A DNA stretch of 26,717 nucleotides, taken from positions 1-26,717 of the forward strand of contig JASGDF010000154.1 of the NCBI GenBank assembly GCA_047607345.1, written 5' to 3'. Under the pieces are notes generated by a model. It made no database searches. It was not told where the DNA came from and saw only the letters and a program-made list of their open reading frames with translations. The DNA is from Pseudomonas_S sp047607345 (GTDB lineage: Bacteria > Pseudomonadota > Gammaproteobacteria > Xanthomonadales > Xanthomonadaceae). Position 1 is the stretch's first letter, and every line of letters starts with the position of its first letter. This document shows, piece by piece, positions 1 to 5,682 of the stretch. A program made the position numbers and the translations under genes.

Positions 1-808
1 CCTGCGGCACCGGTTCGGCCGCGCCGGCCAGCGGCGCCGCGGCATAGCTGCGCGCTGGCGCGGGCGTGGCCGGAGTCAGGTGGCCGTCCGGCAGCCGCAC
101 CGCATCGACGAAGTAATAGGCCGGCACGGCGGCGGCGGCGGCCGGGGCCGCATCAGCGACGCCGGCCGGCGCAACCACGCGCGGCAGCGCGGGCTGGAAC
201 GAGAACGGCAAGCGGGCCAGCGCGTCGAGCGGATCGACATCACTGCCGCGGCCGCCCGGCGAAGGCCTGCCGTGGCGGTCGCCGGCGCCGGCATCCGGCG
301 CAAGCGGATGCCGCGCCGCCTGGGTGACGCCCGCTGCATGGGCGTCGGGCACACCCAACGCCTGGCTGCCGAAGCGCGGCTCGTAGGCCGGGGCCAGGCT
401 GACCACGCTATCCGGCACGCCGTTGCCGGCGGTGGCGTGCGGCAACAGCGCCGGTGCGCGGTGGGCCAGCGTGGGCAACGGGCTGGGCGCGACCTGGGCG
501 AAATTGCTGCCGGGAATCAGCCCCTGCGGTACCGGCGTGCCGGGCACCGCCGGTTCCAGGCCGGCCGGGCTGGCCAGCGGCGAACCCGGCGGAGCAAGGT
601 TGTACGGCGCCTGCACGCCGGGCGGGGTAGCGGGCAGGCCCGGCAGTGCGGCCGGTGGAGTCGAGGGTAGCCCGCTGGCGGAATGCACGCCCGCCGGTGC
701 CGCCAACTCACCCGGCAACGCGGCGAACAAGGCAGTCGCCAGCCGCGCCAATTCCGCCGGGTCGGGCAACCCGGCCGGCACTACGGGTTCGGGAATGCGC
801 GTGGACAC
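1..808 (-). CDS. Encapsulin cargo protein, N-terminal targeting region (probable cysteine desulfurase), partial
   Basis: An open frame of 269 codons begins with GTG at 808 and leaves the left edge without a stop. A good ribosome site (GGAGGGGAG, 816-824) lies 7 bases upstream, and the gap to the shell gene is 19 bases, so the two are co-transcribed. The visible protein is low-complexity and rich in Pro, Ala, Gly and Leu. It has an amphipathic segment LPDPAELARLATALFAALPG at residues 14-33, repeats GLPSTPP (46-52) and GLPATPP (57-63), a weaker echo PLDALARLPFSF (193-204) and YYFVD (231-235). This fits the disordered N-terminal domain that loads the type II cysteine desulfurase into family 2A encapsulins. 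The PLP domain would lie beyond the edge, so the enzyme identity rests on context and known family organisation. If right, it releases sulfur from cysteine inside the shell. Confidence 0.8.
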   Translation of the reverse strand, partial: MSTRIPEPVVPAGLPDPAELARLATALFAALPGELAAPAGVHSASGLPSTPPAALPGLPATPPGVQAPYNLAPPGSPLASPAGLEPAVPGTPVPQGLIPGSNFAQVAPSPLPTLAHRAPALLPHATAGNGVPDSVVSLAPAYEPRFGSQALGVPDAHAAGVTQAARHPLAPDAGAGDRHGRPSPGGRGSDVDPLDALARLPFSFQPALPRVVAPAGVADAAPAAAAAVPAYYFVDAVRLPDGHLTPATPAPARSYAAAPLAGAAEPVPQ

Positions 809-827
809 AGTCGTGCTCCCCTCCGCC

Positions 828-1763
828 TCAGCGGTAGCTGTCCAGTGCCGAATAGTCGTGGTACTTGTTGACCTCGACGTCGTCGAGCACCGCCAGCGCG
901 TCGGTGGTGAGCACCGCCAGCGAGCAGTACAGCGAAATCAGGTAAGAGGCGATGGCGTGGTTGTCGATGCCCATGAAGCGCACCGACAGCCCCGGGCTCT
1001 GCTCGCCGGCCAGGCCGGGCTGGTACAGGCCGACCACACCCTGGCGCTTGTCGCCCACGCGCAGCAGCAGGATCTTGGTCTTGCCGTCGGCCACCGGCAC
1101 CTTGTTGGACGGGATCAGCGGAATGCCGCGCCAGGTGATGAACTGCGAGCCGAACAGGCTCACGGTCGGCGGCGGGGTGCCGCGGCGGGTGGCCTCGCGG
1201 CCGAACGCGGCGATCGCCAGCGGGTGGGTCAGGAAGAACGCCGGCTCCTTCCACACCTTGGTGAGCAGTTCGTCGAGATCGTCCGGGGTCGGCGCGCCGG
1301 TCAGCGGGAAAATGCGCTGCTCATCGGTGACCTGGGCCAGCAGGCCGTAGTCGGGGTTGTTGATCAGCTCGCTCTCCTGGTTCTCCTTGATCGTCTCGAT
1401 CGTCAGGCGCAGCTGTTCCTTGATCTGGTCGTGCGGGCTGCTGTAGAGGTCGGAGACGCGGGTATGCACGTCGAGCACGGTGCTGACCGCATTGAGGAAG
1501 TACTCGCGCGGCTGCTCCTCGTAGTCGACGAAGGTGCGCGGCAGCTGGTTCTCCTCCTCCCGGGCGGTGCAGGTGACCTTGATCGATTCCGGGCTCTTGA
1601 CCTTGTTGAGCCGATAGATGCCGGCCTCGACCGGCACCCATTGCAACAGGTGGGTCAGCCAGCGCGGGCTGATCGTCTCCAGCTGCGGCGCCGTCTTGGT
1701 CGCATTGGCCAACTGGCGCGCAGCCTTGTCGCCCAGCACCGTGATCCCCGCTGTTGCCGTCAT
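828..1763 (-). CDS. Family 2A encapsulin shell protein (SrpI-like)
   Basis: A 311-residue protein, normal for the family, that self-assembles into an HK97-fold nanocompartment. The N-terminal part (AARQLANATKTAPQ at about residues 14-27, then SPRWLTHLLQWVPVEAGIYR) is the hallmark of SrpI-type family 2A shells. A long helical middle, a segment around TLFGSQF/TWRGIPLIPS and a C-terminal region (VGLYQPGL, VRFMGIDNHAIASYLISLY) follow, as in the P- and A-domains of this fold. The ATG at 1763 has AGAGGTG just upstream. The cargo gene starts 19 bases after its stop, and a rhodanese and an XRE regulator precede it, matching known sulfur-linked family 2A loci. A separate promoter is visible upstream. 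Known members pack a cysteine desulfurase and are induced by sulfur limitation. That regulation is not shown here. Confidence 0.93.
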   Translation of the reverse strand: MTATAGITVLGDKAARQLANATKTAPQLETISPRWLTHLLQWVPVEAGIYRLNKVKSPESIKVTCTAREEENQLPRTFVDYEEQPREYFLNAVSTVLDVHTRVSDLYSSPHDQIKEQLRLTIETIKENQESELINNPDYGLLAQVTDEQRIFPLTGAPTPDDLDELLTKVWKEPAFFLTHPLAIAAFGREATRRGTPPPTVSLFGSQFITWRGIPLIPSNKVPVADGKTKILLLRVGDKRQGVVGLYQPGLAGEQSPGLSVRFMGIDNHAIASYLISLYCSLAVLTTDALAVLDDVEVNKYHDYSALDSYR

Positions 1764-1821
1764 CTCAGCACCTCTTTGGTTTAGTTTATGAAATTTAGGA
1801 ACTACGATATTAGAAATTGGA

Positions 1822-1850
1822 ATTTAAACCAGTCGACTGAAGCAATTCAA
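1822..1850 (-). promoter_or_regulatory. Probable sigma-70 promoter of the encapsulin gene with internal palindrome
   Basis: The 91-base gap between the XRE gene and the shell gene is strikingly AT-rich against its surroundings. On the minus strand it carries TTGAAT (1850-1845), a 17-base spacer and TTAAAT (1827-1822). The spacer contains the perfect palindrome CAGTCGACTG (1830-1839), placed where a bound repressor would block RNA polymerase. The product of the adjacent XRE gene is the obvious candidate ligand. The promoter and operator assignments are inferences from sequence only. Confidence 0.5.
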
Positions 1851-1854
1851 CCGC

Positions 1855-2112
1855 CTATAGCCGCCAATCGGCATCGGCCGTGCGGCGGCGCTGCCCGAGC
1901 GCCTCGCAGTGGGCGAACAGCCCGCTCAGATCCAGCTCGAACGCCAGGGCGAACTTGCGCGCGGTGACGATCGAGGCGGTCGCACGGCCGCGCTCCACCT
2001 CGCCGACGTAGCTGCGATTGAGCCCGCAGCGTTCGGCCAACTGCTCCTGCGACCAATCGCGGGCTTCGCGCAATTGGCGCACCAACCGGCCGAAATCCTC
2101 GACCAGGGTCAT
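1855..2112 (-). CDS. Small XRE-family helix-turn-helix regulator
   Basis: An 85-residue protein that is little more than one Cro/C1-type HTH domain (residues about 5-60: LVRQLREARDWSQEQLAERC, then GLNRSYVGEVERGRATASI). It lacks a sensor domain, so any signal must act through dimerisation or a partner. The start at 2112 is chosen because it begins the recognisable HTH fold. An upstream in-frame TTG at 2223 would add 37 low-quality residues. No strong ribosome site is visible. It lies between the rhodanese and the shell gene, all on one strand, with its stop only 4 bases before the -35 of the shell promoter. I infer that it regulates the encapsulin operon. It could equally be an unrelated small phage-type regulator. 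Confidence 0.8.
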   Translation of the reverse strand: MTLVEDFGRLVRQLREARDWSQEQLAERCGLNRSYVGEVERGRATASIVTARKFALAFELDLSGLFAHCEALGQRRRTADADWRL

Positions 2113-2267
2113 GGCCCGACCGCTGTGCCGATGGCGGCAGGCCCCGCACTGAGTGGGGACCACGCCTGCGCGCGACCCGCCAGCCTGGAAACGACCACCG
2201 GTACCCCCTTCCGATCGATGCAAGCACCGCCATCCGCGGCGCGGTCGCTATTCCGTTCCGCGACGGC

Positions 2268-2750
2268 TCAGTCCTGCACCCACGGCAGGCCGTGGTACCG
2301 CCAGCCGTCAGCATGCCCCCGCTGTCGCCGCTCGTCGAGCGCACCCTCGAAGCCCTCGAAGACCACGAAGATGTGGCTGAAGCCGGCCTTGGCCGCGGCC
2401 TCGGCGGCCAGCACCGCGCGCATGCCGCTGCAGCACAACAGCAGCGCCACGGCGTCCTTGCCGCCCTCGCTGGCAAGCCGGGCCTCCAGTTCGCGCACGA
2501 AGCGCGGATTGCGGGTGAGGCTGGTGCCGGTGGCCCAGGGCACGTGCAGGCTGCCTGGCACCAGGCCGACGAACTTGCGCTCCTCGCCCGAGCGCACGTC
2601 GACCAGGACCGCCTGGCCGGCCTGGACGAGTTGCCACGCCTCGCGCGGCCGGACCCCCCCCGCGTAGGGCAGCCCTTCATCGGCGGCATGGGCCTGGGCC
2701 CGCTCCAAAGACTGGGGAAGATCGACGATTTCAGCGATTTCCAAGGGCAT
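2268..2750 (-). CDS. Rhodanese-domain sulfurtransferase
   Basis: A 160-residue single-domain rhodanese. The domain starts near VDVRSGEERKFVGLVPGSLHVPW, and the active-site loop reads CCSGMR, fitting the CxxGxR pattern, with the first Cys as the probable persulfide carrier. The ATG at 2750 has AGGAG 8 bases upstream. A longer frame to 2858 lacks support. Rhodaneses move sulfane sulfur between donors and acceptors. Placed upstream of a family 2A encapsulin and its presumed desulfurase cargo, it may take persulfide sulfur from, or give it to, the compartment. This association is known for family 2A loci. The exact donor and acceptor are unknown, and a 155-base gap separates it from the XRE gene, so co-transcription is likely but unproven. 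Confidence 0.88.
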   Translation of the reverse strand: MPLEIAEIVDLPQSLERAQAHAADEGLPYAGGVRPREAWQLVQAGQAVLVDVRSGEERKFVGLVPGSLHVPWATGTSLTRNPRFVRELEARLASEGGKDAVALLLCCSGMRAVLAAEAAAKAGFSHIFVVFEGFEGALDERRQRGHADGWRYHGLPWVQD

Positions 2751-2877
2751 CCGGACGACTCCTGGAGGGCGAGTCAACCGGTCTGGCCGGCTGCTCTGGT
2801 AGCAATGGCTGCTCAATCTAGGAACAGCGCCGGCCGACCACAAAGAACAAAACGGCAATAACTCAGGAGATTTGGCT

Positions 2878-3504
2878 CTATGCGAGCACGGCCGGGACCG
2901 GCTCGCGCACCAACAGGTCGCGGTGGAAGTAATAGACCTCCTGCAACAGGAAGCGCCAGCTGGTGTGGAAGCTGCGGAACCGGGTGCTCGGAGTCGAGGA
3001 AGCCAGCGCGTCGATGCCCAGTTCCCTGCACAAACGCAGCGCGCGCGCCATGTGCAGCGGATCGCTGACCACGATCGCCCGGCGCATGCCGTTGGCGCGC
3101 ATCAGCCGCTGCGCCTGCACCAGGTTCTGCAAGGTGGTGCGCGAGACGGTCTCGATCAGGATGTCGTGCGCGGGTACGTCGTGACGCAACGCGTAACGGC
3201 GCGCCACTTGCGATTCGGCAAAGCGCGCGGTGGCGCCGCCGAAGCCGCCGGTGAAGATCAGCTTCGGCGCGAGCCCGGCGCGGTACAGGTCCAGGCCGTG
3301 GCGGATGCGCTCCTCGAACACCGGCGAAGGCCGCGCGTCATAGGCCGCCGCACCCAGCACGATCACCACATCCGCCGGCGCGGCCTGGTCGCGCTCGCCC
3401 ACCCAGACGATCCACGCCGCCACGCCGAGCAGCCACAACAACAACAGTACCAACAGGCGCCACAGCCAGCCCCCGACCCCGCGCCGCCTGCGTGCACCGC
3501 TCAC
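2878..3504 (-). CDS. YdcF/SanA-like DUF218 membrane protein
   Basis: A 208-residue protein with one N-terminal membrane helix (WLWRLLVLLLLWLLGVAAW) after a short Arg-rich cytoplasmic stretch, followed by a periplasmic DUF218 domain. Typical marks are DVVIVLGAAAYDARPSPVF, LIFTGGFGG, ETVSRTTLQN and VVSDPLHMARA. The GTG at 3504 overlaps the stop of the upstream dehydratase gene as GTGA, the usual sign of translational coupling. A second GTG at 3519 is possible and would add five residues. Family members such as SanA and ElyC act in envelope integrity or polyprenyl-phosphate carrier metabolism, but the substrate of this one cannot be told from sequence. Confidence 0.82.
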   Translation of the reverse strand: MSGARRRRGVGGWLWRLLVLLLLWLLGVAAWIVWVGERDQAAPADVVIVLGAAAYDARPSPVFEERIRHGLDLYRAGLAPKLIFTGGFGGATARFAESQVARRYALRHDVPAHDILIETVSRTTLQNLVQAQRLMRANGMRRAIVVSDPLHMARALRLCRELGIDALASSTPSTRFRSFHTSWRFLLQEVYYFHRDLLVREPVPAVLA

Positions 3505-4466
3505 GCCACCGACACCCACGGCAACGCGTCGACGTCGACGTTGCCACCGGACAGCACCACACCGACCCGGCGCCCGGCGAAACGGCGCGGCGCGGCCAGC
3601 ACCGCCGCCAGCGCGATCGCCGAGGAAGGCTCCACGGTTTGCTTGAGCACCTGCCAGAGCAGGCGCATCGCCTCGATCGTGGCGGCATCGCCGACGGTGA
3701 CCACGTCGGCCCCGGCCGCCCGCAGGATCGCAAAGTTGATAGCGCCCAGGGTGCCGCGCAGGCCATCGCAGACGGTGTCCGGCACGAACTCGATGCGGCG
3801 CTCGCCAGCGGCCAGCGAACGCGCGGTGTCGGCCGCGCCGTTCGGTTCGGCCAGCACCAGTTCACAGCCGGGCGCGACCCCGCGCAGCGCCAGCGCGGTG
3901 CCCGCCGCCAGGCCGCCGCCGCCGACCGGCACCACCAGCACATCCAGGCCACTGGCCTGGCCGAGCAGCTCCAGCGCGGCGGTGCCCTGACCGGCGATCA
4001 CCGCCGCGTCGGCATACGGATGCACCAGCAGCGCGCCGCTGCCGGCCTGTACCTCGGCGCAGGCGCGTTCGCGCGCGGCGATCGTGGGTTCACAGCGCCA
4101 CAACATGGCGCCATGCCGGACGATATTGCTTAGCTTGGTGGCCACCGCCCCCTCCGGGACCACGACATGGCAGCCGATACCGCGAGTGCGCGCCGCCAGC
4201 GCCAGTGCCGCGCCATGGTTGCCCGAGGAATGGGTGACGACCCCGCGCTCGGCCTGCTCCGGCAACAACGACCACACCGCATTGCAGGCGCCACGGAACT
4301 TGAACGCGCCGCCACGCTGCAGATGCTCGGCCTTGAAATACAGCTTGGCGCCGCTGAGCGCATCCAGCGACCGCGAACGCAGCACCGGCGTGACTTCCGC
4401 GTGTGGGGCAATGCGTGCGGCGGCCAGCAGCACGTCCTGGAAATCGGGTAAAGCCGACTCGGTCAT
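3501..4466 (-). CDS. Threonine/serine dehydratase-like PLP enzyme
   Basis: A 321-residue fold-type II PLP enzyme. The PLP lysine lies in AFKFRGA (about residues 54-60), the phosphate- and substrate-binding loop is SSGNHG, the glycine-rich cofactor loop is VGGGGLAAG, and the C-terminal loop is LSGGN. The length fits catabolic threonine dehydratases and serine/threonine racemase-dehydratases without an ACT regulatory domain, so it is probably not the biosynthetic IlvA. It deaminates a hydroxy-amino acid to a 2-oxo acid and ammonia, or possibly racemises serine. It is the first gene of a two-gene unit with the DUF218 gene, which it overlaps by 4 bases. The ATG at 4466 lacks a strong ribosome site. 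The exact substrate is uncertain. Confidence 0.85.
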   Translation of the reverse strand: MTESALPDFQDVLLAAARIAPHAEVTPVLRSRSLDALSGAKLYFKAEHLQRGGAFKFRGACNAVWSLLPEQAERGVVTHSSGNHGAALALAARTRGIGCHVVVPEGAVATKLSNIVRHGAMLWRCEPTIAARERACAEVQAGSGALLVHPYADAAVIAGQGTAALELLGQASGLDVLVVPVGGGGLAAGTALALRGVAPGCELVLAEPNGAADTARSLAAGERRIEFVPDTVCDGLRGTLGAINFAILRAAGADVVTVGDAATIEAMRLLWQVLKQTVEPSSAIALAAVLAAPRRFAGRRVGVVLSGGNVDVDALPWVSVA

Positions 4467-4593
4467 GTGCCAAGATTAACGTATCGTCCGCTCATGGCAG
4501 CAGCATGCTTCCGCACGGCCGGCGCCTGAAGAAACGCGATGCCTTCATATCGGCAGGCCTGGTTGCCGGCCAACCGAATTAAGGACGGATTCA

Positions 4594-5073
4594 ATGCCCT
4601 GTGTCGACAGTGACAACACTCCGAAAGGGAACTGCCCGTTGAGAATGCACATGCTGCTGGCCGCCGGGATGATCGCCATCCTCGGTGGCTGCGCGACCTA
4701 CGACTACGCAGGCGGCCAAAGTGGCGGCTACTATCGAGGCACGCCCGGCGTGCAGTATCGCTATCCGCCTGGCTACTACGACGGCTATTACGGGTATCCG
4801 TATTACGGCGGGATAAGCCCGTACGGCTACCCGGCCTATCCCGCCCCTCGCTACGACCGTCCGAACCGCCGCCCGCCGCCACGTCCGGACAACGACCATC
4901 CCATCCATCGCCCGCCACCGGCCAGCACCGGCCCGCTGCCGCCGCGCCCCTCGGCACCGCCCCGTCCGCCCCGGCCCGCCGAGCCACGCCCGTCCTCCTC
5001 ACCCTCGCCCTGGCGCGACCTCAACCGGATCAAGCAGGGCACCCGCCCCGCGCGCAAATCCCAAGAGCCATGA
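4594..5073 (+). CDS. Tyr/Gly/Pro-rich lipoprotein of unknown function
   Basis: A 159-residue frame with a lipobox (AILGGC, Cys33) after a hydrophobic stretch, so it should be lipidated and anchored at the envelope. After the Cys comes a Tyr/Gly-rich segment (YYDGYYGYPYYGG), then a Pro/Arg-rich tail. No catalytic motif is visible. The start is ambiguous: ATG 4594 has AAGGA 8 bases upstream but gives a long N-region, while TTG 4639 (AGGGA 8 bases upstream) or ATG 4645 would give a more usual signal of about 15-18 residues. It is divergent from the dehydratase gene across 127 bases. The composition suggests an extended, surface-interacting protein. I do not recognise a function. Confidence 0.75.
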   Translation: MPCVDSDNTPKGNCPLRMHMLLAAGMIAILGGCATYDYAGGQSGGYYRGTPGVQYRYPPGYYDGYYGYPYYGGISPYGYPAYPAPRYDRPNRRPPPRPDNDHPIHRPPPASTGPLPPRPSAPPRPPRPAEPRPSSSPSPWRDLNRIKQGTRPARKSQEP

Positions 5074-5212
5074 CTTTGGGGACCTGCGACATCAACCACA
5101 ATTTGATAACGCAAAGGACTTGCTTTTGCCGTGGCTTGACGTGAAGCTACAGCCTCGCTGTGACACCCAACGTCGCTTTATGACCCTGGTTGTTACACAA
5201 ATGTTCCAATGT

Positions 5213-5310
5213 CGATGTCCGACGGGAAAATCTGGATCCCCCCTGTTCCGGCCCCGTCGGACATCGGCGCCTATGACGCGAAGCCCCGGCCATGCCGGGG
5301 CTTCGTCTTT
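5213..5310 (+). ncRNA. Candidate small RNA with C-rich loop and intrinsic terminator
   Basis: In the 609-base gap between the lipoprotein gene and mnmG there is a perfect 14-base inverted repeat (5213-5226 with 5253-5266) enclosing a 26-base loop that carries a run of six C (5239-5243 region). It is followed 13 bases later by a strong terminator hairpin. A long stem with a C-rich loop next to an independent terminator, with no convincing reading frame, looks like a trans-acting sRNA. C-rich loops are known in the Xanthomonas sRNA sX13, but I cannot say that this is the same RNA. No clear -10 box was found, so the 5' end is unknown. It might instead be the 3' part of a longer transcript. Confidence 0.38.
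5280..5310 (+). terminator. Rho-independent terminator
   Basis: GAAGCCCCGGC, loop CAT, GCCGGGGCTTC (5280-5304) is a perfect 11-base stem, followed by GTCTTT. It would end transcription from the lipoprotein gene or from the candidate small RNA just upstream. It lies about 370 bases before mnmG and so insulates that gene. Confidence 0.8.
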
Positions 5311-5359
5311 ATCCAGTCGATCGAAGTCCCCGAGCGAGGCATGACTTCCATTTGAATCC

Positions 5360-5404
5360 GCGCACAGGGATGTGCGCTGCCTTTGTGAGGGACTCACAAA
5401 AAAG
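5360..5404. repeat. Double-hairpin repeat, copy 1
   Basis: The unit is CGCACA-GGGA-TGTGCG, a short linker, then TTGTGAGGGACTCACAA and a run of A. It contains two small hairpins. A second copy follows 6 bases later, and related copies are buried in the composite palindromes at 16.16 and 17.64 kb. It has no coding sense and belongs to the family of small interspersed repeats common in Xanthomonadaceae. Confidence 0.7.
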
Positions 5405-5410
5405 AACCCC

Positions 5411-5454
5411 GGTACATGGATGTACCGTGCTCTTGTGAGGGACTCACAAAAAAG
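5411..5454. repeat. Double-hairpin repeat, copy 2
   Basis: The same layout as copy 1, but the first stem is changed to GGTACA-TGGA-TGTACC. Both arms changed together, so pairing is kept. The second part, TTGTGAGGGACTCACAAAAA, is identical to copy 1. The compensating change suggests that RNA or cruciform structure is what matters. Confidence 0.7.
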
Positions 5455-5482
5455 GGCCGGCAGTCCCCCGACTGCCGGCCCC
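5447..5482 (-). terminator. Hairpin with T-run on the minus strand
   Basis: GGGCCGGCAGTC (5454-5465), loop CCCC, GACTGCCGGCCC (5470-5481) is a perfect 12-base stem. Read on the minus strand it is followed at once by TTTTTT, an ideal intrinsic terminator. No minus-strand gene ends here, so it may stop antisense transcription coming from within mnmG, or simply be part of the adjoining repeat. Confidence 0.5.
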
Positions 5483-5682
5483 GCGCTACCCCGGGGCACG
5501 CATGGCTGGCCCCTGTTCCAATTCCAGCCGTCACGTCATCGACGCAATGCCGCCCCGGGTGCAACCAGGTTATCCGCACGAAACGTGCCAGCTTTAGGCC
5601 ATGCGGCTTAAAATACGAACCAGCCAGTAAAAAACCGGCCATCCCCACCATCCGCTCTCCGGTCCGCTTCCCGTACCCTGCC

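Noticed and set aside
5215..5355. 46-codon open frame through the candidate small RNA
   Set aside because: It has no ribosome site, runs through both a perfect inverted repeat and a terminator, and has no signal or domain, so it is better explained as RNA structure.
5416..5682. N-terminal extension of MnmG by 89 residues
   Set aside because: The extension is translated repeat and hairpin DNA. MnmG homologues begin at the FAD domain, which starts right after ATG 5683.
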